Below are positions 9,261 through 19,987 of a stretch of 64,000 bases of DNA, in pieces. Below the pieces are notes generated by a model. It was not told where the DNA came from, searched no databases, and saw nothing but the letters and a program-made list of their open reading frames with translations. This DNA comes from Selaginella moellendorffii (lineage: Eukaryota; Streptophyta; Lycopodiopsida; Selaginellales; Selaginellaceae), in contig NW_003314358.1 of NCBI RefSeq assembly GCF_000143415.4, positions 444,731 to 508,730 on the forward strand. Reading direction: 5' to 3'. A program made the position numbers and the translations under genes. Numbering within the stretch: position 1 is the stretch's first letter; every line of letters starts with the position of its first letter.

Positions 9261-12200
9261 GGGTTATCTGAATTTCCTAAAATTAAATGCCCTGTGTCTG
9301 GTCGTTCGTGGGAGAGTGGAGCTCCGAAGATGGCTCTGGATATGATGCAAAGAAGTGACTACCATCCATGCATTTTCTCAAAAGGCTTGTGTGATTCCAG
9401 AAGGAAGAAGTGAGCTGTACTTCACAAGGAGGATGACATGAGCGAGCTGCAAAGATTGTCAGCTGATGCTACAGCCGATGCACAAAACAACTTGCAAGAG
9501 AAAATTCACCACCAAGGTCGTTGCATCCGAATAACAATCTTTGAGCGTGAGGCTTTATTCGCAAGTCCATCACTAGCATCTTTAGCCAAGTTACAGACTT
9601 AAGATGTTCGATTTGGGAAGGCTGGCCGATATCAGCAATAGAGCCACTCATCTCTGCATTCGTGCCAGGCCGGAGATCCCAGAGCTTTGGTAATGTGTTT
9701 CCAGTTTTCATGTGAAACGATAACCAGGGTGCAGCTAGTTTCAGAACCAATTGTCGGTATAAGGAATCAAGGAAACGTTTTGTAGAATTACCTCGAATTG
9801 CCTCGAATGGAAGGCTCAGTGGCAGAAGACCTGGAGGAGTTCAGCAAATAAACAGCTCATGAGATCATCAAAACAGCTTACTATAATCTGTTAGTCTCAT
9901 GGTTTTTGGTGGGTGCCACAATACCTTGTAAATAGCTAATGAATGAATGAATGAAATGAAACCGAGAGGAGATTCAAGTTCTATACCTTTAAATAGTTCC
10001 AACTCTGCATATAATAACCTGAACTTTGGTGAAGTATGTTTGAGAATCACAAGAATGGTTAAGGAGCTCCAGGGGTTCGTTTTATAGTCGTTGAAGCAAT
10101 GAACCTAACAACCTCAAAGTAAGCACAAGCACAATGCCAGAAAATTATACCTGGACATCAACTTACACTTCAGGTACTTTCTGAAAAAAATTCTGCCTTA
10201 TGGTCACATGTAAACCTTGAGCTTACCATCAATTCTGACTACCATGTTTACTCCTGAAATCTATGAGTAAGAATATATAAACGGACAAAATTCCAGATGT
10301 TTACATCCATGTCTAAAACATCGAGATGGACAGCATAAACTTCATGTGACATCCGTTTGAAAGCTTCAAATGACCTAGATCAACCTTGATGTACTGCCTA
10401 GGGTGGGTGCCAACAGTTCTAATCCACATAGCACCATGGAATTGATCCATGTGACTGGCTTGGGCTGTTTCTTTCTCTTCTTTTCTTTTTCCTCTTGCTC
10501 TGGCTGCTCCTGAGCTCAAGGAACTTGCCAATTGCAGCTGTAGAGGCCTTGTTGCAGGAGATTACTACCCACCAGCTCACAACACTAAGGAGATGTTGCA
10601 CATAGATTCTTCAGTGAATCCTTCTTACTCCTAGCTTTTCAGTCATGACAGAAACGGCCTTTATCTCTCTCCCACACACAACTTTGTTCTCAAATGTGCC
10701 TAGGAACACTGTTGGTTTGCAGCTGTTTGCAATGCACACCAAGATTCTCAAATCCAACTTGCCCAAGAAGGTGACAAGCTCTTTCTTGCATCAGGACTTG
10801 CTCCCAATCAATCCAACTCTGTAGAGAATTCTCTCAGGACTTCCAGAACGTTCAAGATCCCTTCTTTGCAATACTAGAAAGATGGGACAAGCTTAGAATC
10901 CTCTCTAGATACTCCAGAACTTCTTTGAACACAGTTAAATTGCTGTTATAAGCTTGGGAACATTGTTGGACTGTAGCTGTTTGCAAGTTACAAAGAGATT
11001 CCTCTCAAAGAACACTCTCCTCTTTCTAACAAAGATGCAAACTTGTTTCTAAGACCAAAGGGTCACAATTGTCTTTCCAGCCTCCCTTTTATCCTCCAAA
11101 GCTGAGATCCTTTTGATGTTTATGATGCTTGCCATCTCCCAGAATCTTGGATGGTTGTCTTACCTCCTTGGGTGATCTTTTTGAATTGTCCATGCTGGGA
11201 ATCTCAAAGATTCTTTACTTAATATATCACCATCCACGTCATATGTCACATGGATCAAACGATTCTAGCATTTCTCCAGTATAACCATATCGCCTTACCC
11301 ACCTCGAGGATGCAAAATTCTTTTGCACCCTCATCATACCTACATTTCTTCAACTTTTACATCCTTGTTTTCAGCATCCTCTACTATCACAACTTCCTTC
11401 ACATGTTCTAGTTCTTTTTTAGCTATTGAGACTTCTTTGTTACTGATGATGCTAGATTCCCTTGAATTCCCCCTCTGTCAATTTCTACTTCCTCCAAAAG
11501 GCTCTAGTCTCAAGTCTTCTTAACTTCATTATCTTTGTTGCTTACTCCTTTTGTCTCCTCTTGATGAGCTTCCGCGATTCTTACCCCACCTTATGGACTC
11601 ATCTCAATCCCACTTATAATCTCCTTTAGGTTCAGTTGATTATGTCATGTTAAAGCCTCCATGTCCCCAGGTCCTTCTTCCAACAAGATTCTTCACTCTT
11701 CTCCATCCTTCAGCTCCTGGCTTCCCTGGCTGTATCTGATTCTGATCCTTGGAATATTCTCTCTCTCTCTCTAGCTCTTTAGAACAAAAGAAAAAGGGCA
11801 TCACCATTTCACATAAAAGAGTGAAGGGTTCCCAACAAATGGTGATTGAATTCCTAGTTAGCTTTTGGTTCATAGCTTGATTCTCTTGTCTTTTAATATT
11901 CTTCTACTTTTGTCTTGTTCTTCACTAGATCTCCGATGAGAGGCAGCATTAGCAGAGGAGGATAGGCACATTGGAGTGATCAATCGTGAGGTTTCTCCAA
12001 TAGCACAACCCCAGATCTAGAGAATTTTTTCGTTTCTTTCATTTTCATAGTGAATTTCTTCCATCTCGGGCATTGTATTAATTTTTGAGGTTTTAGGTTC
12101 CTAGATCTGCTCCAGATATGTGTTCTAGCATCAAGAATTCTTAGATTTAGCAGCTAGAGCAGAACATACAGCCATTCTCACAGTACATTATAGTCACTTT

Positions 12201-12360
12201 GGAAGGCTTGTTTTCTTTCTTTTCTCCACTATTCAAATTTTTTCTGAGCATGTTGGATAGATTTGCTCTGGAGCTTTTCCTAGAAAGTTTAATTTTGAGC
12301 TGGGTTAGAATGGTTTTGAGTGAGCATATTCTCTCATAAGATCCCATTGCAGCAACTCAT
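9261..12360. other. stretch without recognisable gene
   Basis: Beyond the duplication I find only short frames. Around 9935-9960 is a short ATGA/AATG tetranucleotide run. From about 10600 to 11900 the sequence is rich in repeated phrases such as AGATTCTCAAA, TTTGCAGCTGTTTGCAA and CTCTCTCT, and may be leader or LTR sequence of the dead retroelement that follows. No LTR pair, primer site or domain could be confirmed. Confidence 0.4.
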
Positions 12361-14960
12361 GCAAGATCTTATCCAATTCTAGCAAGGCACACACAAATCA
12401 GTGTTTAATTATACAACTTGATTCAAGGCATTCTAGAAGTTATGTCTTGATCACAAGGCCATACAGGAAGAGGCTATTGGTATCTCTGCTTATGTTCAAA
12501 ATCTCAAACCTAGACTACAATGAGAGGTGGCAAAGTGGCAGCACCAACAATGCTTGGATGCTTATGCTCATGCAATTGGGCTTGAAATAGAAATGTTTCA
12601 CAAGCTTGGAGTGTCATTCACAGAGGAGCTTGTCCAAGGGCCTTTGGTTGAATATCCTTGTGCTACTTTTACACCTTAATTTTGCATCAAGCCAGCAGGC
12701 AGTTAGATGCCTACAACAATTGAAGCAGCTTTGGCAGAATTCATCCTCTAGCAATAACAAAAGTAACAACTCAAGCTGATCCAGGAGCTCCATGCCTTGA
12801 GACTCCTTACTGGGACTCACCCCTCTTGCCCTCCATGCCGGTGTGATGAGTGTCACTCTAATACACATGATACAGCTCGTTGTTGGCACCTTCACCTTGA
12901 GCTTTGCCCTCCTCATCAACTCCTCGTACAACAGCAACAATCTGGAGACAACTCCTTGTTAGCATCACTGTCCAGTTCGAGCAGATACCAGTAGATGCTT
13001 CAACAATGCACTATCAAGGCAACTCCATCATCATCTAAAGATTGTGGAAAAGATCCAGCTCGCATTAACGTGATCAAAATTTATGAGAAAGAAGAAGTAG
13101 CAGCTTGTAGCAGCAACTATGCTCAGAAGCAGAAGGCCACAGCTACCCAGGAATTAGATGGAAAGGCAAATCCAAATCTCAAGGATTCCAATCTAGCAAC
13201 ACTTATGGCATGCAATTGCCATTTCCTTTGGTTTTTCCACTTGATCTAGCACACTAGAACGTCTTCCAAAACTAACTACTTGCAATAGGAATAACACTTG
13301 CTCGACACATAAGTCTCCCTCTCGCTCAGCCATCTTTTGTGAGTATGGTCAGAGCGTCTGGCCCAGATCCTTCTCCCACTCTACCAGCACATCCAGTCCA
13401 TCAGATCTTGGAGTGTTCATTATCCCAACAAAGGTGGCAGGCATAGACAATACTTTGGCTAATTCCAAATTTAGCATGAACATTATCTTCTTAGAGATCA
13501 CCAAACATGCTTGCCTTGGCATCTTTCTGCACTCCTCAGTTGTGCTCAAATCATTTGCAAATCATATAATTCATCTAGTCGCCATTTGCTATGATGTCCC
13601 TATTTCTACACATGGTGTCACAATGAATGTGAATCATATCATTGTCAACTGCTCTACACTTGAAGCCCCCTTCTCTCAATGAGTCTTTGATCCTTGCACA
13701 TGGCAAGGAGAGCAGGATATATAATGATTGGCAAAGGGGAGAACATGCCTAAAATTTTGAACAATCCCCATGGGGACTTCTCTGTGTGAGTCTTCTTCCA
13801 CCAGTGATACAACAACAGCAACAAAGGAACCTTTCAACCCTGAGGAGTATGAGGATGACAATCCATTTGACATCATCTTCTGCTGGATGATCACAAGCTT
13901 AGCCTCTTTACTTGAGACTTAGGCTTCCCATGATGATATTGCCTCACCTACAGGCACTCATGAGCTTTTGGACGAGGAGCAACATTCAAGTTTTCTAGCG
14001 GACAAGCTTAAAGACAACAGCAGCAACACTTTCACTACTACAGTCTCTCTTGGAGCAGATCCTAGTGACTTAACAAAGCAGGAGAATGACACAGGAGTGA
14101 ACCTATGTGCTGTTTCTTTTGGTGGCAAACAAGGGCCACTCGCAGCCAATTCATGCCCGACCATGGCACTTGTAGCACCAATGAAGAATGAGGCTGGGCA
14201 GTGAAATTTGAGCTCCCTTCTTGGACAGATATCCACATGTCTACTCTTATCTACTAAGTTATTCTTTCCAGGATCATTTTGGCTCTAGATCCTTTTCTTC
14301 ATCAGTAAGGACCCTGTCCCATCAACCTAAGCAACTCACAGAAGCTTTTCAAGATGGCACATAAGAGCTATACAACAAAACCCAACATTTCCTACAAAGT
14401 TGGCCACAACAAAGCAATGACAATTTTTCTGGACTTTGACCACATTCATGAGTTTCCAAACACCAGAGGCCACTCTCTTTAGCTTCTAACTGCCAGCAAA
14501 CACCTTGGAGTCATCACTTTCCATTAGCTACATCATTTCAATAAGGCACAACACTCAGGATCTCTTCCATCTTTGGCTCCGGTTTCCAGCACCAACTCTC
14601 CTAGCAAGATGGATCCTTTTGATGTGTCTTATAGGCCACAAAGATCTAGCCAAGTTGTAATTGCTTTGCACTCACGAGTTTGCAGCTACATTTGCTACAC
14701 TCGACACCACCATCTTTCTACCAGCAACTAAGGCAAGTTCCTTTCTTTTGACAACATCACTTATCAACCTCTAGGAGCAGCAGAAGCTGAGGCACTCCAA
14801 ATCTTGAGCAGCATTGTTTGTGCATCTAGATTCTCTCAACACTACAAACTTTGCATTGACATGCCCGACCTAAGCATGAGTTCTAGTAGCGTTCAAGGTA
14901 CCCTACAGGACTCCCTCTGCCCTCCAGATGTGCACTCCATCATGGCTACATTCATCAAGA
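12360..14960 (+). mobile_element. degenerate retroelement with gag-type CCHC zinc knuckle
   Basis: A plus-strand series of interrupted frames contains a retroviral-type zinc knuckle at about 12835-12880, CDECHSNTHDTARC (C-x2-C-x4-H-x4-C), in a frame running from 12797 through a single stop to 13249. Upstream text (LEIEMFHKLGVSFTEELVQG, about 12575-12635) resembles gag. Downstream interrupted frames to about 14960 could be protease/pol remnants (for example STHGVTMNVNHIIVN near 13610), but no RT or integrase motif is recognisable. I cannot define LTRs, so Copia versus Gypsy is open. Confidence 0.5.
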
Positions 14961-15474
14961 GCCAATGACCTTCTCAAGTGGTCACAAGGCAACAAATTCC
15001 AGCCCGGGCTTTGGTTATCTACAACTTGGAGCTGCCTTTGAGCACCGTGGCATACATCTACCATGCCGGAAGAGCAGTGCATGATTTGTTTTCATTACGT
15101 TTGCATGAAAGAATGCTAAAAGGTACTTGAAATGTGTGTACTTCTTATTATGTATTATGTACAGCAGCATAGAAACTTCAATTGTAACTCCATCTCGACA
15201 TTTCTTTGTTTGGCGTCCAGGATCAGTTTGCAGCTCCCAGGTACACACTAAGTCACTCACAAAGCTTTGCTTCGAGACAACCGAGTGGCAGTCATACACA
15301 AGGGAAGCAATCCATTTACTCTGCTGGTTCATGATCACCACCCTTGCTTGCCATGTCAGCCCCCCAGCTCACCAGTTTGACCAGGTTGACATGCAATACA
15401 ATCGCACATTCACATGAGAACCTAGAACCATGGATCTTGAATGGTAAAGCTCCATGAGAAGAGGGTTCACAAGT

Positions 15475-15548
15475 GGCCTTCTAGCTCAGTTGGTCAGAGC
15501 GTCGTGCTAATAACGCGAAGGTCACAGGTTCGAGACCTGTGTGGGCCA
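15475..15548 (+). tRNA. tRNA-Ile (anticodon AAU)
   Basis: A 74-nt cloverleaf: D arm GCTC/GAGC with A-box TAGCTCAGTTGG; anticodon stem TCGTG/CGCGA around loop CTAATAA (anticodon AAT); T arm ACAGG/CCTGT with B-box GGTTCGAGACC; discriminator A. There is no intron. A T6 run for Pol III termination follows shortly (about 15555-15561). The acceptor stem GGCCTTC/GTGGGCC has a T-T mismatch at 6-67 and a wobble at 5-68, unusual for plant tRNA-Ile, so activity is probable but not certain. It lies about 75 bases upstream of the PPR gene ATG. Confidence 0.93.
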
Positions 15549-15624
15549 ACTATCATTTTTTCCTTTATGCTTTAATGTTTTAGGGCTTTGTTTAATGCGA
15601 GGGTTTTTCTAGGGTTCTTGCGAG

Positions 15625-17571
15625 ATGAGGGTCGGATTCCAGATCGCCAGGGCGGTCGCAAGAGCGGTCCATGGATCCGGCAATGCGGTATCTTCCAGCC
15701 GCATTTTCAGGCCTTCGAGCAGCAGCATCATCGTCAGGGGCCTGGCCGACGATTTCAGCAGCCTCTTCGATCAGAATGCGATGAAGACCAAGGCTCCAGG
15801 CAAGGCGAGGGAAGATGGAGAGGCCACAAAGGCGGGCAAGGTGAACGAGGACAAGGAGGAGGTGAGTGAATTGGATCTACTGGATTTGCAATTCGCGAAA
15901 ATCGAGACTACAACAAGAACAACAACGGTGAGTGATAGCAAGCCGGAGTCCCTGGAGCCAATCGTCCAGGAGATCCCGCTCCTACCGCCCTTTGGATCTG
16001 ACGAGGAGCTCATCGAGTACGCAACTGCGGTCGTGAAAGAAACGCCGTGGCGGCAGCTCTACACCAAGCTCGCAGTTCTGGGTGATCAAGTCAAGGCTCA
16101 CCACGTCCCAGAGATCATCAAACGAGCCAAGGATTCGCCGGTGGTGTTTAGTTTCTTCATGTGGGTGAGAGCCAGGCGACACATCCGTCTGGATTCCTCC
16201 ATGTTTACGTTGCTCTTTGAGGTTCTAAGCTCCACCGACAAGCCGGAGGAGATGGAGTGGCTCCTCGACCAGATGCCAAAGTGGGGGATTCCCGTGGAGG
16301 ACTCCATGGTTGTGACGGTGATGCTGGCTTACGGGAGGCTGGACAGGGCCGGTGACGCTCTCAAGCTCTTCTTGAAGATGGAGGAGCTCGGGGTGAAGTA
16401 TCCCAAGACCTCGACTTTCAACTGTATCTTGCGACTACTCCTCAACGCGGGCCGGAACTTACAGTTCGATATGGTACACAAGAGGATGACGATGATGAGG
16501 AAGATGAACGCTCTCACGTACGAGATTCTCATCGCTAAGGTCTGCCGGTTTGGCGCCGCCGAGAGCGCGTATGAAGTCTTCCAGGAGATGAAAGATGTGG
16601 AGCACCAGCCGAGCGTGGCTGCGTACGCGAGCTTGGTGGAGAGCTTGAGCAAGGCGGGTAGAGAGGACATAGCTATCCAGGTGCTGGAAGAGATGGAAAC
16701 TCCTTCAGCCGAGGTTTACAACCCGCTGGTGAGGAACTTGGTCCTGGCAGGGAAGCTAGGTGTGGCACTGACACAGTACAAGAAGATGCTGGAGGCTAAA
16801 CTCAAGCCGGTTTCCTCGACTTGCATTCCCATACTCACGGAGCTCGTGATCACCGAGAGAAGCGAGCAGGCTTGCTCGCTCTTCCGGGAGATGATCAAGT
16901 CCGGCTATGCTTCTCCCGCGGACTGTCTGCCGGTGGTGGAGAGCAGCTACAAGAAGTGCAAGATCGAGATGGTGTGGAGCTTCATCAAGGAGCTTCCCAA
17001 GCTTCCGGACTGCGATTTCGACGAGAAGATCATATACTCTCTCGTCAAGGGACTTATGGACAAGGAGAGGCTTGATCTGGCGAGGAAGCTGTTTCAGTCG
17101 GTGCTGAGCACGGGGAAGAAGTTGCCGGCGGATACTTACAACCTTTTCATCCTCAAGCTGCGCACCACCGACGGCAGCAAGCAGATCTTCGACCTCATGA
17201 AGCAGAACGGATGTGTTCCGGATACTCGCAGCTACAACGGCATGATCGAGGCGCTGGTGCGAGCGGGATCGATCGGCGAGGCGTATCAGCTCTTTGTGGA
17301 GATGATGGACAAAGGCTACCAGGCTGATGCGATCACTTACAAGCTGCTCATGCAGATCCTCAGCAGGGACGAGAAGATGAACGCGAGCACCGTCACGGAA
17401 GCCATGACGAAGCTCAAGGAGAAGGGGAAGTTTGAAGCAGCAGGGACGTACCTCGACAAGCTTTCGCAGCAAAAGCTTTTACCGTTTGGGAAAGGCAAGG
17501 GGATCGAAGGGAAGGTTCTGGTGAAAGTCTTGCAAAAGGATGGACGGAGGCTGGAAGATATCTACATGTGA
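15625..17571 (+). CDS. P-class pentatricopeptide repeat protein, 648 aa, probably mitochondrial
   Basis: A single uninterrupted exon of 648 codons. Residues 1-40 (MRVGFQIARAVARAVHGSG onward) are rich in Arg, Ser and Ala and lack acidic residues, as in a mitochondrial or plastid presequence. An acidic/Lys-rich linker follows (about 50-90), then an array of about 12 PPR motifs from about residue 170 to 610, with typical helix pairs such as LTYEILIAKVCRFGAAESAY, AYASLVESLSKAG and RSYNGMIEALVRAGSIGEAY, and hinge phrases such as PDTRSYNG. Motifs are of the canonical 35-residue kind with no E or DYW tail, so this is a P-class protein, expected to bind organellar RNA for processing, stability or translation. 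The target cannot be read from sequence here. The start at 15625 is the first ATG and gives the presequence. A decayed duplicate lies at 6048-7560. Confidence 0.93.
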   Translation: MRVGFQIARAVARAVHGSGNAVSSSRIFRPSSSSIIVRGLADDFSSLFDQNAMKTKAPGKAREDGEATKAGKVNEDKEEVSELDLLDLQFAKIETTTRTTTVSDSKPESLEPIVQEIPLLPPFGSDEELIEYATAVVKETPWRQLYTKLAVLGDQVKAHHVPEIIKRAKDSPVVFSFFMWVRARRHIRLDSSMFTLLFEVLSSTDKPEEMEWLLDQMPKWGIPVEDSMVVTVMLAYGRLDRAGDALKLFLKMEELGVKYPKTSTFNCILRLLLNAGRNLQFDMVHKRMTMMRKMNALTYEILIAKVCRFGAAESAYEVFQEMKDVEHQPSVAAYASLVESLSKAGREDIAIQVLEEMETPSAEVYNPLVRNLVLAGKLGVALTQYKKMLEAKLKPVSSTCIPILTELVITERSEQACSLFREMIKSGYASPADCLPVVESSYKKCKIEMVWSFIKELPKLPDCDFDEKIIYSLVKGLMDKERLDLARKLFQSVLSTGKKLPADTYNLFILKLRTTDGSKQIFDLMKQNGCVPDTRSYNGMIEALVRAGSIGEAYQLFVEMMDKGYQADAITYKLLMQILSRDEKMNASTVTEAMTKLKEKGKFEAAGTYLDKLSQQKLLPFGKGKGIEGKVLVKVLQKDGRRLEDIYM

Positions 17572-17840
17572 GACGCAAAAATTTGGGACAAGATGTGAGT
17601 GGAACTTTATATATGCTTATCCTTTCACTTCGCTCGATTTGATTGTTTTGTTTTGTTTTGTACAGTGGCTTTGAGAGAACTTTGCACTGCTGTGAGTGAT
17701 CCGAAGCATTCATCTGTGGAGAGCGAAGTTTGTGTGTGGAATATCTCCCACACGACGACAATAATGCAGGTATGGGATAATATTCTCTCGAAAGTGCGGC
17801 TGCCTCCACTGTCGCTGGCGGCTGAGCAAAGCAGCCACGC

Positions 17841-17850
17841 TATATATAAA
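17841..17850 (+). promoter_or_regulatory. TATA box of the DRM1/ARP-like gene, copy B
   Basis: TATATATAAA, matching copy A, about 215 bases before the ATG at 18067 and about 270 bases after the PPR stop codon. Confidence 0.6.
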
Positions 17851-18066
17851 GTCGTGGAGCCAGGTGAAAACTCACCACTCTCATTTTCCGAGCTCTCCTC
17901 GTCGCTGTTTGATTCCTTCCAGCTTGACATCTTTAGTTCTCTCTCTTGCAGACCCTTTCGATCGTCTCAAGCCTCGAGAAAAGTCCACTTTTGAGCTCCA
18001 GTGCTTCTCTAGTTCGTCTGGCGAAGGTGTGAAAAATCAAGTTTTGGCCAATCTGGTTGATCCGAG

Positions 18067-18300
18067 ATGGGATTTCTGGCACGGCTGTGGGACGATGTTG
18101 TTGCTCATGATCCTGGGATGAATCTGCGGGATCCAAAGCTGGAAGGATCATTGCAAGGAGCTCCTTTCGCCCAACGAGACAAGGACAAGACAGGGAATAT
18201 GAGTGATCGAGAAGGAAGAACCAGAGATGATCCAGGCGTTACAAGACAATTATCTCCCAGTGTCTCGGATTGGCTCGTCCTCAGCATTCTAGACAGATGA
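18067..18300 (+). CDS. small DRM1/ARP-like protein, copy B
   Basis: A 77-aa frame starting MGFLARLWDDVVAHDPGMN and ending SVSDWLVLSILDR, the sister of the frame at 8015-8248. The N-terminal Leu-Trp-Asp-Asp-Val-Val-Ala signature is the reason for a tentative DRM1/ARP assignment. The C-terminal 20 residues are identical in the two copies. All length differences between copies are in multiples of three. The ATG is downstream of a conserved TATA box. The leader may contain a short intron (pyrimidine-rich run ending CTTGCAG at about 17951), but this does not change the protein. Confidence 0.55.
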   Translation: MGFLARLWDDVVAHDPGMNLRDPKLEGSLQGAPFAQRDKDKTGNMSDREGRTRDDPGVTRQLSPSVSDWLVLSILDR

Positions 18301-18679
18301 AAGAAAAAGACTTCATTGTCTTGTCAAAGTTTGCTCTTCGCAAAGAAGGATCCAAATCTATTCCTTCGTCTTGTGAAAGTTTGCTCTTCGCAAAAAGCTA
18401 TGTGATCTAAGCTTGAAACGAAAGATTTCCAAATACTCGAGTTCTTTGACTGAAGTTCTGATTGGTGGATCCAAACTTTCGCTTAGATCTTGATGCAGTG
18501 TCACAAAATCTCAGAAACGTTTGAAACATCCAGTAGCAGAAGTTCATTACATTCATCACCATCAGAACATCGTTTGGATCTTTCACACTCTCCAGTGTCC
18601 TTGCTTCAGAGAGCTGCTTCGATTGGATCCACCAAAGTCACCGAGAAGTGAATCGTCCCTCGAAGTTCCTTCTCTACAC

Positions 18680-18952
18680 GACCATGGCGATGGAGGAGCA
18701 AGCATGGCTTCTCTCTCGACGAAGCCCAAGGTAGAGGATCATCAAAACGTAGGCCAAGATCGCGAGAGCTCCCAAGGGCCCGAGCGCCGCACGGTACAAG
18801 CCCGCAGCGCTGGAATCCATCACGGCAGTGGAGCCAGCAATCGCGACGAAAATGATGAGTCTTATCTTCTACACAAGGAAGACGAAACAAACAACGCATC
18901 GATGAATAGAAAAGGAATCGAGAGGATCTACAGTGGTTCCTGAGCTCTCCAT
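18680..18952 (-). pseudogene. two-helix membrane protein gene, damaged duplicate (copy B)
   Basis: The counterpart of the gene at 8664-8989. The first exon (MESSGTTV) is recognisable at 18952, but the splice donor base pair GT has become GA (GTAGATCC for GTAGGTCC). The first membrane helix is shortened by deletion to about IFVAIAGSTAVMDSS, and deletions near the end change the C-terminus after LREREAM. The second helix (LGALAILAYVLMILYLGL) is unchanged. A shortened protein using a different start is conceivable, but loss of function is more likely. Confidence 0.7.
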
Positions 18953-19354
18953 CGCGGCAAGAGCCACAAATTTCTCCGCGAGAGAATGATATGATTCCTC
19001 TGATAAGGAGTCACATAAAAAGCATTGCTTTGAATCTATGGTGAGGGCTCCAGATCTGCGTTGGAGGGGTGGCTGCCAAGGCAGAAAGAAAGGAGCCATC
19101 GCCAGTCTTGTGGCACCACACTCATACAATGCGGATCGGATCGCTTATCGCGCATTGCAATCAGTACGATGGTGCGCCGCTAAAAACCCTAAACTATCCA
19201 TGGAAGAACCCTAATATATGAGATTAAAGGTTTTAGGTCACGTTCTTGCAGAGAATGAGGATGGCATCTACTCGAGAGAACACGCTCGAGCTGCAAAGCA
19301 TCAGAGATTCTCGACGAGTTTTCGATGCGATTAAGACCCATGAGTCTGATTTTC

Positions 19355-19480
19355 CTAGCGGCTCTTGGTCCACACGCATCACACAGGACAGCCCCAAACT
19401 AGGGCATCTCCGGGTGTTTGGCTGCGTTGCCTACGCTCACATTCCAGATGCTCAGCGCCAGTTGATCACGACTGGATGAT
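19355..19480 (+). mobile_element. Copia-type integrase fragment
   Basis: A short plus-strand frame reads PKLGHLRVFGCVAYAHIPD, a hallmark of the region after the integrase core in Ty1/copia polyproteins (consensus HLRVFGCxAYxHxP). It ends after about 120 bases, with no RT or LTR around it, so it is a small fragment. The frame starts further upstream at 19246 in sequence that looks partly PPR-like (SRRVFDAIK), so the locus is a patchwork. Confidence 0.7.
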
Positions 19481-19987
19481 GGATTTGTATGCCGGACGTC
19501 TAGACAACTCGATTCAATAGAGCAGCACATCATTTCCTGGACGGCGATCATCACAGCCACCAAGCCCGATCAAGAAACAAGGCTATCTATACAGAAAGCA
19601 ATGAAATACACTCATTTGGTCTTGTTGACTTGCTTTGCTCGCTAGGCTCGCCGAGTTGAATTATTTCTACCTTGAATTTTAAGATTCGAAATGATTCTTG
19701 ACTATGCAAGGGTTTTTAGGGGAATGGCGTTGTTTTGTGCGTGTCAATGTTTCTCTTACAAAAGGTTAAGGAGCTGGTTTTTCTTCATTAGACTTGGTAT
19801 TAATGTTTTTCTTGTAAACTCTTGGCTAAATTATCATCTTAACCAAATTTGGTATTATTTTCTTTTACAAGGTATGTGCTAATGTTCCGAATGAAGCTCC
19901 GGAGATGGCACTAATGGAAATATGATTGATGGTCAAATAAAACAATAAAATTAACCTTTTTAGTTAGTAGTCAAGCAATTCTTAATT
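19481..19987. other. stretch without recognisable gene
   Basis: AT-rich sequence with only short frames. A short phrase near 19525-19560 encodes a PPR-like SWTAIITA, another scrap of PPR sequence. Nothing else is supported. Confidence 0.4.

Larger units (their letters stand above)
15606..19133. repeat. segmental duplication, copy B
   Basis: The partner of 6048-9260. Here the PPR gene is intact, the DRM1/ARP-like gene is open, and the convergent membrane-protein gene is damaged. The tRNA lies just outside the left end. The copies are about 6.3 kb apart in the same orientation. Confidence 0.9.

Noticed and set aside
16756-17472. A 238-codon minus-strand frame inside the PPR gene
   Set aside because: Antisense shadow of a GC-rich, intact plus-strand PPR gene; no family resemblance.
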